DNA of 64,000 nucleotides from NCBI GenBank assembly GCA_964594775.1, contig CAZQNO010000007.1:8807-72806 (forward strand), read 5' to 3'. Source of the stretch: CAYFVU01 sp964594775. GTDB lineage: Bacteria; Spirochaetota; Spirochaetia; DSM-16054; Sediminispirochaetaceae. Shown here one piece after another: positions 11,237 through 20,221 of the stretch (positions are counted from its first letter, which is position 1; each line of letters opens with the position of its first letter). The translations under genes and the position numbers were made by a program. The notes beneath the pieces were generated by a model. The model worked only from the letters and a program-made list of their open reading frames with translations, was not told the origin of the DNA and did not search any database.

Positions 11237-12025
11237 CTAAAAGATCCCCTTCTTTATATTCGTCAGCTTCGAACGGAGACGCATGATTGCCTTTGTGTGC
11301 AGCTGACTTATCCTGGATTCGGTAACTTCCAGTACCTTTCCTATCTCTTTGAGGGTGAGGTCCTCGTAGTAATAGAGGACCAGCACCTTCTTTTCCTTTT
11401 CCGGAAGCTCATCGATCGCCTGCACTATGACCCGTTTGATCTCCTCTTTCTCCACGATGGTGTCGGGGTTGAGACTTTGGGGTGACTCGATGCTGTCCAC
11501 GATGGATACCTTATCGTTGTCTTCTCCCGTGTACCACACATCGTTGAGAGAGAGGATCGAAGTACCGCTGACTTTCATCATGGTTTTCTGGAAATCGTCT
11601 TCGCTCATCCCCATCTCTTTGGCGATTTCCTTATCTGATGCCGAACGGCCCAGCGATGCTTCCAGGTGATGGACCGTATCTTCAATCTCCCTGGACTTCT
11701 GCCGCACCGATCGAGGGACCCAATCTATGGAGCGAAGCTCATCGAAGATCGCTCCTCGGATCCTGGTGACTGCGTAGGTCTTGAACTTTACGTGCTTTTC
11801 GGTATCGAACTTCTCGATTGCGTCAATGAGCCCGAAAACACCGAAACCGACGAGATCGTCGAAATCGACGTTATGGGGCATGCCTATGGCGACCTTTCCC
11901 GCCACGTACTTAACCAGCGGGGCGTACTGCCGTACGAACATATCGCGTATTTCCGGGTCCTTCGTCTTACGGTACAGCTCCCAGAGTTCTTCTTCCGTTT
12001 TTTCCTCTAGCAGTTTTTCCCCCAT
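11237..12025 (-). CDS. whiG: Flagellar RNA polymerase sigma factor WhiG/FliA (sigma-28)
   Basis: A 262-aa sigma factor of the FliA/WhiG group. Region 2 (VDFDDLVGFGVFGLIDAIEKFD, FKTYAVTRIRGAIFDELRSIDWVPRS) is diagnostic. Region 3 follows (LEASLGRSASDKEIAKEMGM), and the region 4 helix-turn-helix is LTLKEIGKVLEVTESRISQLHTKAI. It would direct late flagellar and chemotaxis promoters (flagellin, CheW/MCP types). ATG at 12025 has AGGAAGGATG just upstream and starts 3 bp after the preceding stop. No flgM anti-sigma gene is visible in this window. Confidence 0.93.
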   Translation of the reverse strand: MGEKLLEEKTEEELWELYRKTKDPEIRDMFVRQYAPLVKYVAGKVAIGMPHNVDFDDLVGFGVFGLIDAIEKFDTEKHVKFKTYAVTRIRGAIFDELRSIDWVPRSVRQKSREIEDTVHHLEASLGRSASDKEIAKEMGMSEDDFQKTMMKVSGTSILSLNDVWYTGEDNDKVSIVDSIESPQSLNPDTIVEKEEIKRVIVQAIDELPEKEKKVLVLYYYEDLTLKEIGKVLEVTESRISQLHTKAIMRLRSKLTNIKKGIF

Positions 12026-12028
12026 ATA

Positions 12029-12751
12029 TCATCCTTCCTGGTCTTTTTTCATAAACGTACGCAGCGCCTTCGCCACCGTTTCCGGGTCTTCCTGTGTACC
12101 GAAGACATCGACCGGTTCGGAAGCGGAAAAACCTCCTCCGGAAGCAGCTCCGGAGCCGGAAGCGCTTCCGGCGCCCGAATCACCGTCGCCGTTCTGCGAT
12201 GCCGCGACCCCTTCGAATGAGTCGGCAAAGTCTTCCAGATCCGGCAGCGAATCCACATCCTCAGTACCGATGAGACTATCGATGTCGGGAGCCTTCTTTG
12301 TCGATTCGGCAGCCTCGCCTTCCCCGGCAGCCGGTGCAGCTGAGCCGTTTCCTTCCTCCTCGGCCACCTCTTCTACGAAGTTCTCTTCTTCCTGTTCTTC
12401 ATCGGACGCTTCATACGCTGCGTCCTCCGCTTCTTCCGCTGCCGCTTCCCCGCTCTCCTCGCCGAGAGTAATATCTATATGGCCGCCGGTTTCCGCCGCT
12501 CCTTCGTCCTGATCTCTTCCTTCCGCAGAATCTTCTGCAGCACTCATCTCCAATTCTCCCGTTTCGAAGAGTTCGGGAACCATTTTCTGCAGAAGCAGCG
12601 ACAGCCCCGCGGCGAGAAGACCGAAGAATCCAGCGCCTAACACCGCGCGAAAAATGATGGTGAGAAAACCCACTCCGCCGATTATACCCGAAATAAGCGA
12701 AACAACGAAGGCAAAAGCTGCGGCGGCGATAATGACCTTCACATCAGGCAT
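12029..12751 (-). CDS. Membrane protein of unknown function with acidic Ala/Glu-rich tail
   Basis: About 240 aa. Two hydrophobic helices near the N-terminus (IIAAAAFAFVVSLISGII and GFLTIIFRAVLGAGFFGLLAAGLSLLL) are followed by a long acidic, Ala/Glu/Gly-rich and probably disordered region. It ends in a short conserved-looking segment (DVFGTQEDPETVAKALRTFMKKD). A gene sits at this place, between flhG and the sigma-28 gene, in spirochaete flagellar clusters, but no function is known to me. I chose ATG at 12751 (MPDVKV). A TTG at 12823 would run in frame through the G10 tract and overlap flhG. The G-rich ribosome site holds ten consecutive G, described separately. Confidence 0.65.
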   Translation of the reverse strand: MPDVKVIIAAAAFAFVVSLISGIIGGVGFLTIIFRAVLGAGFFGLLAAGLSLLLQKMVPELFETGELEMSAAEDSAEGRDQDEGAAETGGHIDITLGEESGEAAAEEAEDAAYEASDEEQEEENFVEEVAEEEGNGSAAPAAGEGEAAESTKKAPDIDSLIGTEDVDSLPDLEDFADSFEGVAASQNGDGDSGAGSASGSGAASGGGFSASEPVDVFGTQEDPETVAKALRTFMKKDQEG

Positions 12752-12765
12752 GTTTTTCGTTTCTT

Positions 12766-12775
12766 CCCCCCCCCC
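12766..12775 (-). repeat. G10 homopolymer tract in a gene leader
   Basis: Ten uninterrupted C on the given strand (ten G on the coding strand), followed by AAG and then the ATG at 12751 after 14 nt in all. It is the only homopolymer of this kind that I noticed in the window. It sits where the Shine-Dalgarno sequence of the 240-aa membrane protein should be, between flhG and whiG. Poly-G tracts can change length by slippage. Here that would alter leader length and, if the upstream TTG at 12823 is used, reading frame. Whether it varies is unknown. Confidence 0.7.
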
Positions 12776-12806
12776 AACATAAGAGTATGAGAATAATGGG
12801 CATGCG

Positions 12807-13679
12807 TCAAGTTTTTCCCACAAGACGCCGTAAAAAGGCCCCTACACCGCTTCCCTCACGATATTCTATCTTCTCCAAACGGCTTACGATATGCTTTATA
12901 CAGATCGCCGCCTTGCCGTTCGGCTCGGTGATGATGAAAGGCTTTTGATGCAGCACCGATGACCCCACCCCTTGATCGTCGTACACATAGCCGAGATAAT
13001 CGAGCTTGAGGTTGAGAAACTGACCGGCAATATTAATAACCCGCTCGGCGACCTTCTTCCCCTCCGTAACGCTCTTCACCCTGTTGACTATGAGCTTTAG
13101 CCCGAGATTGAGGTTTTCTACTTCCGTTGCAATGATCTTGATGATTCCGTAGGCGTCGGTAATCGCCGTCGGTTCCGGTGTCGTAACTATGATCGCTTCA
13201 TCGGCGGCGGCGATAAAACCGAGCACATTGTTCGAGACGCCGGCGCTCGTATCGATTATTATCACATCGGCATCCGAGAGCGTAGAAAGCTCTTTGATAA
13301 AGTGATCCCGCTCCTCATCGGTGAGGTTGGCGATTTTTGAAAAACCCGATGCTCCCGCGACAATACGGATGCCGTAATCGGTATTCATGATTATCTCGTT
13401 CATCCGCTTCTGTCTGCGAATGAGATGGTAGAGGTTGAACTTCGGAATTATTCCTAAGACCACGTTGACATTGGCGAGTCCCAGGTCGGCATCCATTACT
13501 ATGACCTTTTTCCCGAGTTGAGCGTAGGCGATAGCGAGGTTTATGGAAATATTCGTCTTCCCGACGCCACCCTTCCCGCTCGATATGGCAATTATGCGGG
13601 TCTTTGCCAAAGCCCCGCCGTTCTCTCCGTCTTCCTTGCTCTTCATGATTTCTCGTAGTTGTTCGGCCTGATCGGTCAT
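12807..13679 (-). CDS. flhG: FlhG/FleN MinD-like ATPase (flagellar number regulator)
   Basis: A 290-aa ParA/MinD-type ATPase with deviant Walker A (SSGKGGVGKTN), switch I (MDADLGLANV) and Walker B-like IIIDTSAGVS. The N-terminus carries DQAEQLREIM, matching the DQAxxLR motif by which FlhG stimulates FlhF GTPase in Bacillus. With FlhF it sets flagellum number and position, which in spirochaetes means subpolar periplasmic flagella. It overlaps the flhF stop by 4 bp (ATGA). A C-terminal amphipathic segment (EKIEYREGSGVGAFLRRLVG) may be the membrane-targeting helix. Confidence 0.93.
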   Translation of the reverse strand: MTDQAEQLREIMKSKEDGENGGALAKTRIIAISSGKGGVGKTNISINLAIAYAQLGKKVIVMDADLGLANVNVVLGIIPKFNLYHLIRRQKRMNEIIMNTDYGIRIVAGASGFSKIANLTDEERDHFIKELSTLSDADVIIIDTSAGVSNNVLGFIAAADEAIIVTTPEPTAITDAYGIIKIIATEVENLNLGLKLIVNRVKSVTEGKKVAERVINIAGQFLNLKLDYLGYVYDDQGVGSSVLHQKPFIITEPNGKAAICIKHIVSRLEKIEYREGSGVGAFLRRLVGKT

Positions 13680-15013
13680 TTCTTACTCCACATTTCTTCC
13701 GACGGCTTATCGGCGCCGTAGGAGTAAAGGTAGCGCTGCTCCGCAGCGGTAATCCCTTCGTTCTCCTTTTCTTGTACTTTCCCCTTACCGTTAAACCCAA
13801 AGGAAGTTCCGTCGGCGGGCGAAGAAGCATACATCGAATCGAACTTCTCTCGCAACCTCTCCGGTGCAATGGAAAAGCCTTCCAGAGTCTTCAAGAAACG
13901 CACAACCCCGGCCCGTTCGATGTCCTCAGGGACGGCCTGCCCGTCGGTGATATAACTCACCTTCTTCCCCATTTCCCATAGAGCACTGATTACATTTCCC
14001 ACTCTCATCGTCTCGTCAAGCTTTGTTAATATGACCGAAGAGTAGCCGAACGGTTCGAATTGTCGCAATATTTCCTTGATATCCGAGACCTTCGTTGTGG
14101 CACTGAGGGCCAGATGCACTTCGGCCTGGCCTCCGCATCCCTCTAAAACCTCACGCATCTTCGCCAGATTCATATAGTCCTTCGGACTCTTTCCTATGGT
14201 ATCTACGAGAATGAGGTCCGCGTCTCTGTACAGTGAAACGGTCTTTTGAAGATCCTCGTGGCTTTCCACCCCCGCGAAGGGGACCTCAAGAATTTCGGCA
14301 TAGGTTTCCATCTGCTTTTTTGCGCCGATTCTGTAATTATCGATAGTGATGATCCGTACATCCTTCGCCCGCTCACCCTTGGTACCGATGCGGTGAATGG
14401 CCGCGAGCTTGGCTACGGTGGTGGTCTTCCCCACTCCTGTCGGCCCGATCAGTACCATAATTTTTTTTCCGCGCTTTTCCCCGTTCTCATAGAGCGGTAT
14501 GTTCTCTCCCAGCCACTCGAGTACACGCTCATGCACCGTCTCTTCGTCGGCCAAGTCCTCCATCGAGAGGGAGCTCCGCAATTTTTTTCCCATCATCGTT
14601 ACGAAGGCTGAGGAGAACTCATTATCGGAGAGAAGCTGTTCGACAGAATGAAGAATTTCCGGATCCTCGCTGCGGGAACCGTTTCCGCCGTTTTTTCCCA
14701 GTTCCTCTTTGAGAGATCGCAGCTCTTCCAAGACCTTCTGCAGGGCCGAATCGCCTTTTACCGAATCGAGAATCTTCTGCTTCTCCTCCATTGCCTTGTC
14801 CGCCGCTTTATCCACCGTCTTGGCTTTCGGCTTGCCCGAGTCTTCCGGAGAAAGATAGCCGGAGAGCTCGATTCCCTCTCTGGTGAAAAGACCGAAGACT
14901 CCTCCCATCCGAATGGTACGATGGGTAAGAACCTTCGCCCTCTCTCCGTACTTTATGCGAATTTTTCTGAGTGCTTCACTGTGTGTCGACGCCTGCTCGG
15001 TAAAGTACTGCAT
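13676..15013 (-). CDS. flhF: FlhF SRP-type GTPase
   Basis: A 445-aa protein with an N-terminal B domain (MQYFTEQASTHSEALRKIR, FGLFTREGIELSG), a charged linker, and the SRP-family NG domain. The NG domain has P-loop IGPTGVGKTTT, ITIDNYRIGAKKQMETYAEIL, DTIGKSPKD and TKLD guanine specificity. The protein targets the first basal-body parts to the cell end and in Borrelia controls flagellar number and pole position. It runs past the usual NG end by about 40 residues. It lies 11 bp after flhA and overlaps flhG. Confidence 0.93.
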   Translation of the reverse strand: MQYFTEQASTHSEALRKIRIKYGERAKVLTHRTIRMGGVFGLFTREGIELSGYLSPEDSGKPKAKTVDKAADKAMEEKQKILDSVKGDSALQKVLEELRSLKEELGKNGGNGSRSEDPEILHSVEQLLSDNEFSSAFVTMMGKKLRSSLSMEDLADEETVHERVLEWLGENIPLYENGEKRGKKIMVLIGPTGVGKTTTVAKLAAIHRIGTKGERAKDVRIITIDNYRIGAKKQMETYAEILEVPFAGVESHEDLQKTVSLYRDADLILVDTIGKSPKDYMNLAKMREVLEGCGGQAEVHLALSATTKVSDIKEILRQFEPFGYSSVILTKLDETMRVGNVISALWEMGKKVSYITDGQAVPEDIERAGVVRFLKTLEGFSIAPERLREKFDSMYASSPADGTSFGFNGKGKVQEKENEGITAAEQRYLYSYGADKPSEEMWSKK

Positions 15014-15024
15014 CTCTCTCTCCT

Positions 15025-17172
15025 CTATCGCTCGTCCCCGCCTACGGGGGCGGCTTCCGCTTCTCTTTCCGCTACTATTTCCGCATCGTTAAGGGATATT
15101 TCACCAAGACCTTCCGTTTTTATATCCGCCGAGACCTCGGGCACCGAAAGGACGCCGACATCCGGCAGGTCGCGCTCTATACTCCCCCGCACCGGCCGGC
15201 GTGCCGCTTCCGAGCAGAGTATGACGGGGAGATAGCCCATCTTCTGTATCTGTGCCACCGCGCCGCTTACCGCACGTATCCATCTCCTGTGCTCATCCGG
15301 CTCGAGAGCCGCTACCGGACCTTGAGCGGTATCGACCCTCGCGTCGATGATCTTCTGTTCCAATGAGGGTTCAATGGTCAGTACGTGCAGCACCCGATCA
15401 TCGCCGGCGTACTGCAGACATATCTGTCTTCCCAGGGTCTGTCTCGCCTTTTCCACGAGAAAATTCGTGTCCTTCGAGATCGGGGCATAATCGGCAACCG
15501 TTTCGAGAATGGGTACGATGTTTCTGATCGACACCCGCTCCATCAGCAGTCCCTGAAGGACCTTCTCTATTTCTCCTAAAGAGAGGGCCTTCTGGATCTC
15601 ATCGACCACCGCAGAAAAGTCCTCCCGCAGAGTATCGAGCATCGATTTTACTTCCTGGCGGCCAAGCATCTCGTAGGCGTGACGCTTTATAATTTCGGTG
15701 AGGTGGGTGGCGATAATCGACGGTCCGTCGACCACCGTGTAGCCGCTGCGTTCGGCCTCCTCCCGTATTTCCTCGGAAATCCAGAGGGCCGGAAGACCGA
15801 AAGCCGGATCCTTCGTCTCCTCTCCTTCCAGCTCCGCCGATGCGTCGCCGGGATTGATCGCGAGGTAGTGACCCGTCTTTATCGAACCGCGGCCAATTTC
15901 CACTCCCTTTATCTTTACGCTGTACTCGTTTGGATCGAGCCGCATGTTGTCTATTATCCGTATTCTCGGTACCACGAGCCCCATTTCCAGGGCCGATTCC
16001 CGCCGTATCCGGGTTATCCGATCCAAAAGCTCGGCCCCCTGGTCTTTGTCCACCAGGGGTATGAGCCCGTAACCCAGCTCCAAGGAAAGGGGATCGAGAG
16101 GCACGACGGGAGAGACCTCCTGCTGCTGCTCCTCTCCGGCGGCCTGCCTTGCCCCCGCTTCCCGTTCGGCCCGCACTCTCGCCATATCTCTGCGGGAAAG
16201 ACGGAAGGCGAGGAAACCGGTCAGTCCGGCCAGAGGAAGAAGGACGTACCAGGGGAAACCGGGCAGGATGGAGATAAAGACGAGGAAGGCAGTAGCGATC
16301 CAGTAGACCCTCGCCTGCCTGCTAAACTGGTCGGACACATCGGTTCCGAAGGTGCCGTCGGAAATGGCCCGGGTAACGATAAGCCCGGTGGCGGTGGAGA
16401 TAAGCAGGGCGGGAAACTGGGTAACCAGTCCGTCTCCTACGGTGAGGGACACATAGGTGTTCGCCGCCAGAGCAAAAGACTCTCCGTGGATCGTCGTTCC
16501 CACGATGAGGCCGCCAATGACGTTAATAGCCGTAATGAGAATGCCGACCTTTACGTTTCCGGAGACGAATTTACTTGCACCGTCCATTGCGCCGTAAAAA
16601 TCCGCCTCCTTCTGCAATTCGTTCCTCTTCTGCGTGGCCTCTTCCTCGGTGAGGCTTCCGGCGCTGTAAGCCGCGTCTATGGCCATCTGCTTTCCCGGCA
16701 GGGCATCCAGGGTAAAACGGGCGGCGACCTCGGCGACCCTCGTTGCTCCCTTCGTGATTACGATGAACTGCACGGCTATGAGGATGATAAAGATGATGAA
16801 TCCGATGACCAAACCTTCGCTTCCCGAGGTACCGACGACAAAGGTGGCGAAGGCCTGAACGATTTTCCCGTCGAATTCCGAGCCCTTAGAGAGGATCAAT
16901 CTGGTTGAGCTCACGTTGAGGGCAAGACTGAAAACAGTAGAAACGAGGAGGATGGTAGGAAACACGGAAAAATCGAGGGCCCGCTTGGTATACAGCACTA
17001 TGAGAATAACGAGGAGGCTGAGCACGAGGTTTGTAGCCATGAAGAGGTCGAGAATGACCGCCGGCAGAGGAATGATGAGCATGCTCACCACTACGATGAC
17101 GCCGACGGCGACAAAAATATCGCTTCGTTCGCTGCCGAGAGATCCGCTCATTGTATTCTGCATATCCGACAT
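15025..17172 (-). CDS. flhA: FlhA flagellar export gate protein
   Basis: About 715 aa. The N-terminal half has eight or so membrane helices, including the FHIPEP-region sequence (LDALPGKQMAIDAAYSAGSLTEEEA, the family signature). The C-terminal half is the cytoplasmic ring domain (LELGYGLIPLVD...). A basic and Gln-rich linker (ARQAAGEEQQQE) separates the two. I set the start at ATG 17172 because AAGGAG stands 6 nt upstream. The longer reading (17205) would overlap flhB by 23 bp and adds no family sequence. Confidence 0.95.
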   Translation of the reverse strand: MSDMQNTMSGSLGSERSDIFVAVGVIVVVSMLIIPLPAVILDLFMATNLVLSLLVILIVLYTKRALDFSVFPTILLVSTVFSLALNVSSTRLILSKGSEFDGKIVQAFATFVVGTSGSEGLVIGFIIFIILIAVQFIVITKGATRVAEVAARFTLDALPGKQMAIDAAYSAGSLTEEEATQKRNELQKEADFYGAMDGASKFVSGNVKVGILITAINVIGGLIVGTTIHGESFALAANTYVSLTVGDGLVTQFPALLISTATGLIVTRAISDGTFGTDVSDQFSRQARVYWIATAFLVFISILPGFPWYVLLPLAGLTGFLAFRLSRRDMARVRAEREAGARQAAGEEQQQEVSPVVPLDPLSLELGYGLIPLVDKDQGAELLDRITRIRRESALEMGLVVPRIRIIDNMRLDPNEYSVKIKGVEIGRGSIKTGHYLAINPGDASAELEGEETKDPAFGLPALWISEEIREEAERSGYTVVDGPSIIATHLTEIIKRHAYEMLGRQEVKSMLDTLREDFSAVVDEIQKALSLGEIEKVLQGLLMERVSIRNIVPILETVADYAPISKDTNFLVEKARQTLGRQICLQYAGDDRVLHVLTIEPSLEQKIIDARVDTAQGPVAALEPDEHRRWIRAVSGAVAQIQKMGYLPVILCSEAARRPVRGSIERDLPDVGVLSVPEVSADIKTEGLGEISLNDAEIVAEREAEAAPVGGDER

Positions 17173-17182
17173 TGGCTGCTCC

Positions 17183-18331
17183 TTAGGAGACCTGCTCCTT
17201 TCCATTCATTCGGTACACCTCGGCCAAAATCATCGCCATTACCTCGTAGTATTTTTCCGGAATAATGTCGCCCACTTCAACTTCCGCATAGAGGGCCCGG
17301 GCGAGAGGCTTGTTTTCCACCAGCGGGACATCGAAGCTTTTCGCGATCTCCCTAATGCGGAAGGCCATATTGTCCTGACCCTTTGCCGTTACCATCGGAG
17401 CCACCATTTTCTCCTGCTCGAACTCCATCGCAACGGCAAAGTGGGTCGGGTTGGTGACCACTACATCGGCCTTCGGCACGTTTTCCATCATGCTCCTGCT
17501 GAGGAGCTCCCGCATCCGCTCTCTTAGGCGGCTCTTGATAAGCGGATCACCTTCGGTGGTTTTCCGCTCCTCCTTTACTTCCTGCTTCGTCATTTTCAAC
17601 GATTCCCGGTGCTGTCGGCGTTGAAAGTAATAGTCCGGCAGCGACATGAGGAGCATCGCCACGGCGGCCTCCACGAGAATGCGGAATGAGATGGATGCGG
17701 TAGTAATAAAGGCGAGACGAAACGGCACATTCACCATGGTTATGAGCTTATCGATTTCCATCCGTATATTGATATAGGCTATGATGCCTATTACGATCAC
17801 CTTCATTATCGATTTGGAAAAATTGAACAGAGCTTCCATGGAAAAAAATGAGCGCTGGAGGAATTTGGGGAAGTTGGGGACAATTTTTGAGAAATCCGGG
17901 GTAATCGGCTTCACGCTGAACAAAAAGCCCACCTGCAGCACGTTGCCGAAAAAGGCAGCGGTAAAGGCAACGAGTGCCGGCGGAAGAAAGAGTTTGAGAA
18001 AATAGGCGAGAAAGTTTACCGCTATCCCGCTGTCGGTCGCCACATCGAGGCTCGTCGATACGGTAAAGTAATAGGTGATCATCTCCTCCATCGTCTCGAG
18101 CATCCAGGGGGCCAGAAGACCTATGGCAATGAGAGGAAAGAGGAGAGTCAGGCTGGAACTCACCTCGGAACTCTTCGCTACCTTTCCCTCTTCTCTAGCC
18201 TTTCGAATCTTCTGCTCGGTCGGCTCCTCGGTCCGTCCCTCGTCTTCGGCGGCGAACCACTGCAGGTCTATTGCGAAAAGGGAGTCTTCAAGGGGGGGTG
18301 CTGCGGCGAGGAGATTCCTTTCGCGTATCAT
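17183..18331 (-). CDS. flhB: FlhB flagellar export switch protein
   Basis: A 382-aa protein with the FlhB N-terminal motif (GRTEEPTEQKIRKAREEG), four membrane helices, and the self-cleaving C-terminal domain with NPTH at residues 294-297. Cleavage there switches export from rod/hook to filament substrates. An extra 30 or so residues (LFAIDLQWFAAED) precede the usual start. Treponema FlhB has a similar lead. ATG at 18331 overlaps the fliR stop (ATGA) and has GGAGG 6 nt upstream. Confidence 0.95.
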   Translation of the reverse strand: MIRERNLLAAAPPLEDSLFAIDLQWFAAEDEGRTEEPTEQKIRKAREEGKVAKSSEVSSSLTLLFPLIAIGLLAPWMLETMEEMITYYFTVSTSLDVATDSGIAVNFLAYFLKLFLPPALVAFTAAFFGNVLQVGFLFSVKPITPDFSKIVPNFPKFLQRSFFSMEALFNFSKSIMKVIVIGIIAYINIRMEIDKLITMVNVPFRLAFITTASISFRILVEAAVAMLLMSLPDYYFQRRQHRESLKMTKQEVKEERKTTEGDPLIKSRLRERMRELLSRSMMENVPKADVVVTNPTHFAVAMEFEQEKMVAPMVTAKGQDNMAFRIREIAKSFDVPLVENKPLARALYAEVEVGDIIPEKYYEVMAMILAEVYRMNGKEQVS

Positions 18332-19125
18332 ACCATGCCTCCCGCCTTCATGTCGGAGAGGAATTCCATGATGATGAGAAAGCTCTGATCTATGAGCCTG
18401 GAAAAGCCCTCCATGATAAGGGGGATGGTCAGCATCAACATAAGGAAGGCGATGCCGATTTTCAGCGGGAATCCGAGCATGAGAAGATTCATCTGCGGGG
18501 CAGCCTTCGCCAAAAGCCCCATCGATACGGAAATGAGGAGGAGAGTCCCCAAAATGGGAAATGAAAGTATCAGGGCGTGTTCGAACATTAAAGCCACCGC
18601 TCTGGAAACCAAGTCGAGAACCCTGTCCGGCCGAGCGGCAAAATCGACTGCCCTCATGCTCTGAAAAGACCGCAGAACTCCCGCGAGGAAGAGTTTCTGA
18701 AATCCTCCGGTGATAATAAAGACAAACATCGCAATCATGTTGAGAAACTGTCCCATGATCGGTATCTGCACCTGTGCCATGGGATCGAAGACCTGAGAGG
18801 CGCCGAAACCCATCTGAAAGGAGAAGTACTGTCCGGCGAGGACAAAGGCGGTATACACGACGTTTAAGGTAAAACCCAGAATGAGCCCCACCAGGACCTC
18901 CCCAATGAGGACTAATCCGTAGGCGAGGCTGTTGGAGGGAATCGGGTATCCCGACTCCAGGACCCAGGGAAACACCGCCAGCGCAGCGAAGAGGGCCAGA
19001 GCAATCCGCGCTATACCGGGAATGGCCCTCGAGGAGAGGAGAGGAGCGACGCTCAACAGACCGAAGACCCGCGCGAAGAGGAGGAGCAATAGTTGTGCGT
19101 TGGCGGTCATCAGGTCGATATTCAC
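18328..19125 (-). CDS. fliR: FliR flagellar export gate protein
   Basis: A 265-aa membrane protein with about six hydrophobic helices, including the FliR patterns RVFGLLSVAPLLSSRAIPGIARI and ASQVFDPMAQVQIPIMGQFLN. It forms the export gate with FliP and FliQ. The start is GTG 19125. The AGGAGG here abuts that GTG, and an earlier GGAGG is 11 nt away, so ATG at 19110 is a possible alternative. It is 7 bp after fliQ and overlaps flhB by 4 bp. Confidence 0.93.
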   Translation of the reverse strand: MNIDLMTANAQLLLLLFARVFGLLSVAPLLSSRAIPGIARIALALFAALAVFPWVLESGYPIPSNSLAYGLVLIGEVLVGLILGFTLNVVYTAFVLAGQYFSFQMGFGASQVFDPMAQVQIPIMGQFLNMIAMFVFIITGGFQKLFLAGVLRSFQSMRAVDFAARPDRVLDLVSRAVALMFEHALILSFPILGTLLLISVSMGLLAKAAPQMNLLMLGFPLKIGIAFLMLMLTIPLIMEGFSRLIDQSFLIIMEFLSDMKAGGMV

Positions 19126-19132
19126 CCTCCTC

Positions 19133-19402
19133 TCAGCCTCCCATCTGTGAGATCATCGATATGAGATTTCTCGCGTACTGCTGCATCATCGCCAACATCC
19201 ACGGACCGAATATCCCTACACTGCCGAGAATGGCGATAATCTTCGGCACGAAGGTAAGGGTTTGCTCCTGAATGCTCGTGGTAGCCTGAAAGATTGAAAT
19301 TATCAAGCCGACGCTCAAGCCTATTATTAGGACCGGTCCCGCGATGATGAGTATCTGCAAAACCCCGCTCTGTATGATTCTCGAAGCCGCCGCTAAATTC
19401 AT
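19133..19402 (-). CDS. fliQ: FliQ flagellar export gate protein
   Basis: An 89-aa protein with two membrane helices, carrying the family pattern GLSVGLIISIFQATTSIQEQTLTFVPKI. Length matches FliQ (about 89 aa). ATG at 19402 follows GAGGAGG. It is placed between fliP (12-bp gap) and fliR (7-bp gap), the standard fliPQR order. Confidence 0.95.
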   Translation of the reverse strand: MNLAAASRIIQSGVLQILIIAGPVLIIGLSVGLIISIFQATTSIQEQTLTFVPKIIAILGSVGIFGPWMLAMMQQYARNLISMISQMGG

Positions 19403-19414
19403 CTTCCGCCTCCT

Positions 19415-20212
19415 CTAATTAAAACTCTGGATGAGCTGTTGGGTTATCAATCCCCAGCCGTCGATGAGGACGAAGAGGATAATCTTGAAGGGAAGTGAGA
19501 TCATGATCGGGGGAAGCATGATCATTCCCATAGACATGAGGGTCGAGGCCACCACCATGTCTATGACGATAAAGGGAATAAACAGCAGTATCCCTATTTT
19601 GAATGCCACGGTGAGTTCGTGGAGCACGTAGGCGGGAATCAGCACGTAGGTGGGAACCTGTGAAAAGTTCTGTGGTTTTTCCAAGCCCCGCATCCGCATA
19701 AAGAGCTGGATCATCTCGTGATTGTTGCCCATCTGCCGATACATGAAGATCCTCATCGGCCCCGTCGCCCCGTCGTACATCTGCTCTATTCCTATTTCTC
19801 CTTCGGCGAAGGGCCGGAAGGAGTCTTCGTACATTGTGTTTAAAGTAGGCCACATGATGAAGAAGGTGAGAAAGAGGGCAATACCCATCATCACCTGATT
19901 GGGAGGGACCTGCTGGAGTGAAAGGGACCGACGAATGAAATCGAACACTATGGCGATGCGAAGAAAACTCGTGGTAAGGATAATTATCGATGGAGAGAGG
20001 GCAAGGACCGCAAGAAGCAGGAGAATCTGGATGCTCAGCGCAACCTCCTGGTTCGACTCCGGTTCCCTCACGGTAAGATCGATGAAGGGAACCGTCGGCG
20101 TATTCTGCTCTTCCCGTATCTCCGTCTCGACCCGCTCTTGTCCTCCGGCCGATCCTATGAAGATCAGTCCCAGAAGGAGAAACGCAACAATACCTACAGT
20201 CCGTCTATTCAT
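19415..20212 (-). CDS. fliP: FliP flagellar export gate protein
   Basis: About 265 aa with a cleavable-looking signal peptide (TVGIVAFLLLGLIFIGSAGGQ) and four membrane helices. It has the FliP signatures IVFDFIRRSLSLQQVPPNQVM and FKIGILLFIPFIVIDMVVASTLMSMGMIMLPP. I prefer ATG at 20212 (AGGAG 6 nt upstream) over the GTG at 20215. It follows fliO by 9 bp. Confidence 0.95.
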   Translation of the reverse strand: MNRRTVGIVAFLLLGLIFIGSAGGQERVETEIREEQNTPTVPFIDLTVREPESNQEVALSIQILLLLAVLALSPSIIILTTSFLRIAIVFDFIRRSLSLQQVPPNQVMMGIALFLTFFIMWPTLNTMYEDSFRPFAEGEIGIEQMYDGATGPMRIFMYRQMGNNHEMIQLFMRMRGLEKPQNFSQVPTYVLIPAYVLHELTVAFKIGILLFIPFIVIDMVVASTLMSMGMIMLPPIMISLPFKIILFVLIDGWGLITQQLIQSFN

Positions 20213-20221
20213 CACGCTCTC

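Noticed and set aside
15679..16908. 409-codon plus-strand open frame opposite flhA
   Set aside because: It is a shadow of flhA. Its composition is rich in Gly, Arg and Asp, as expected for antisense of membrane-protein codons.
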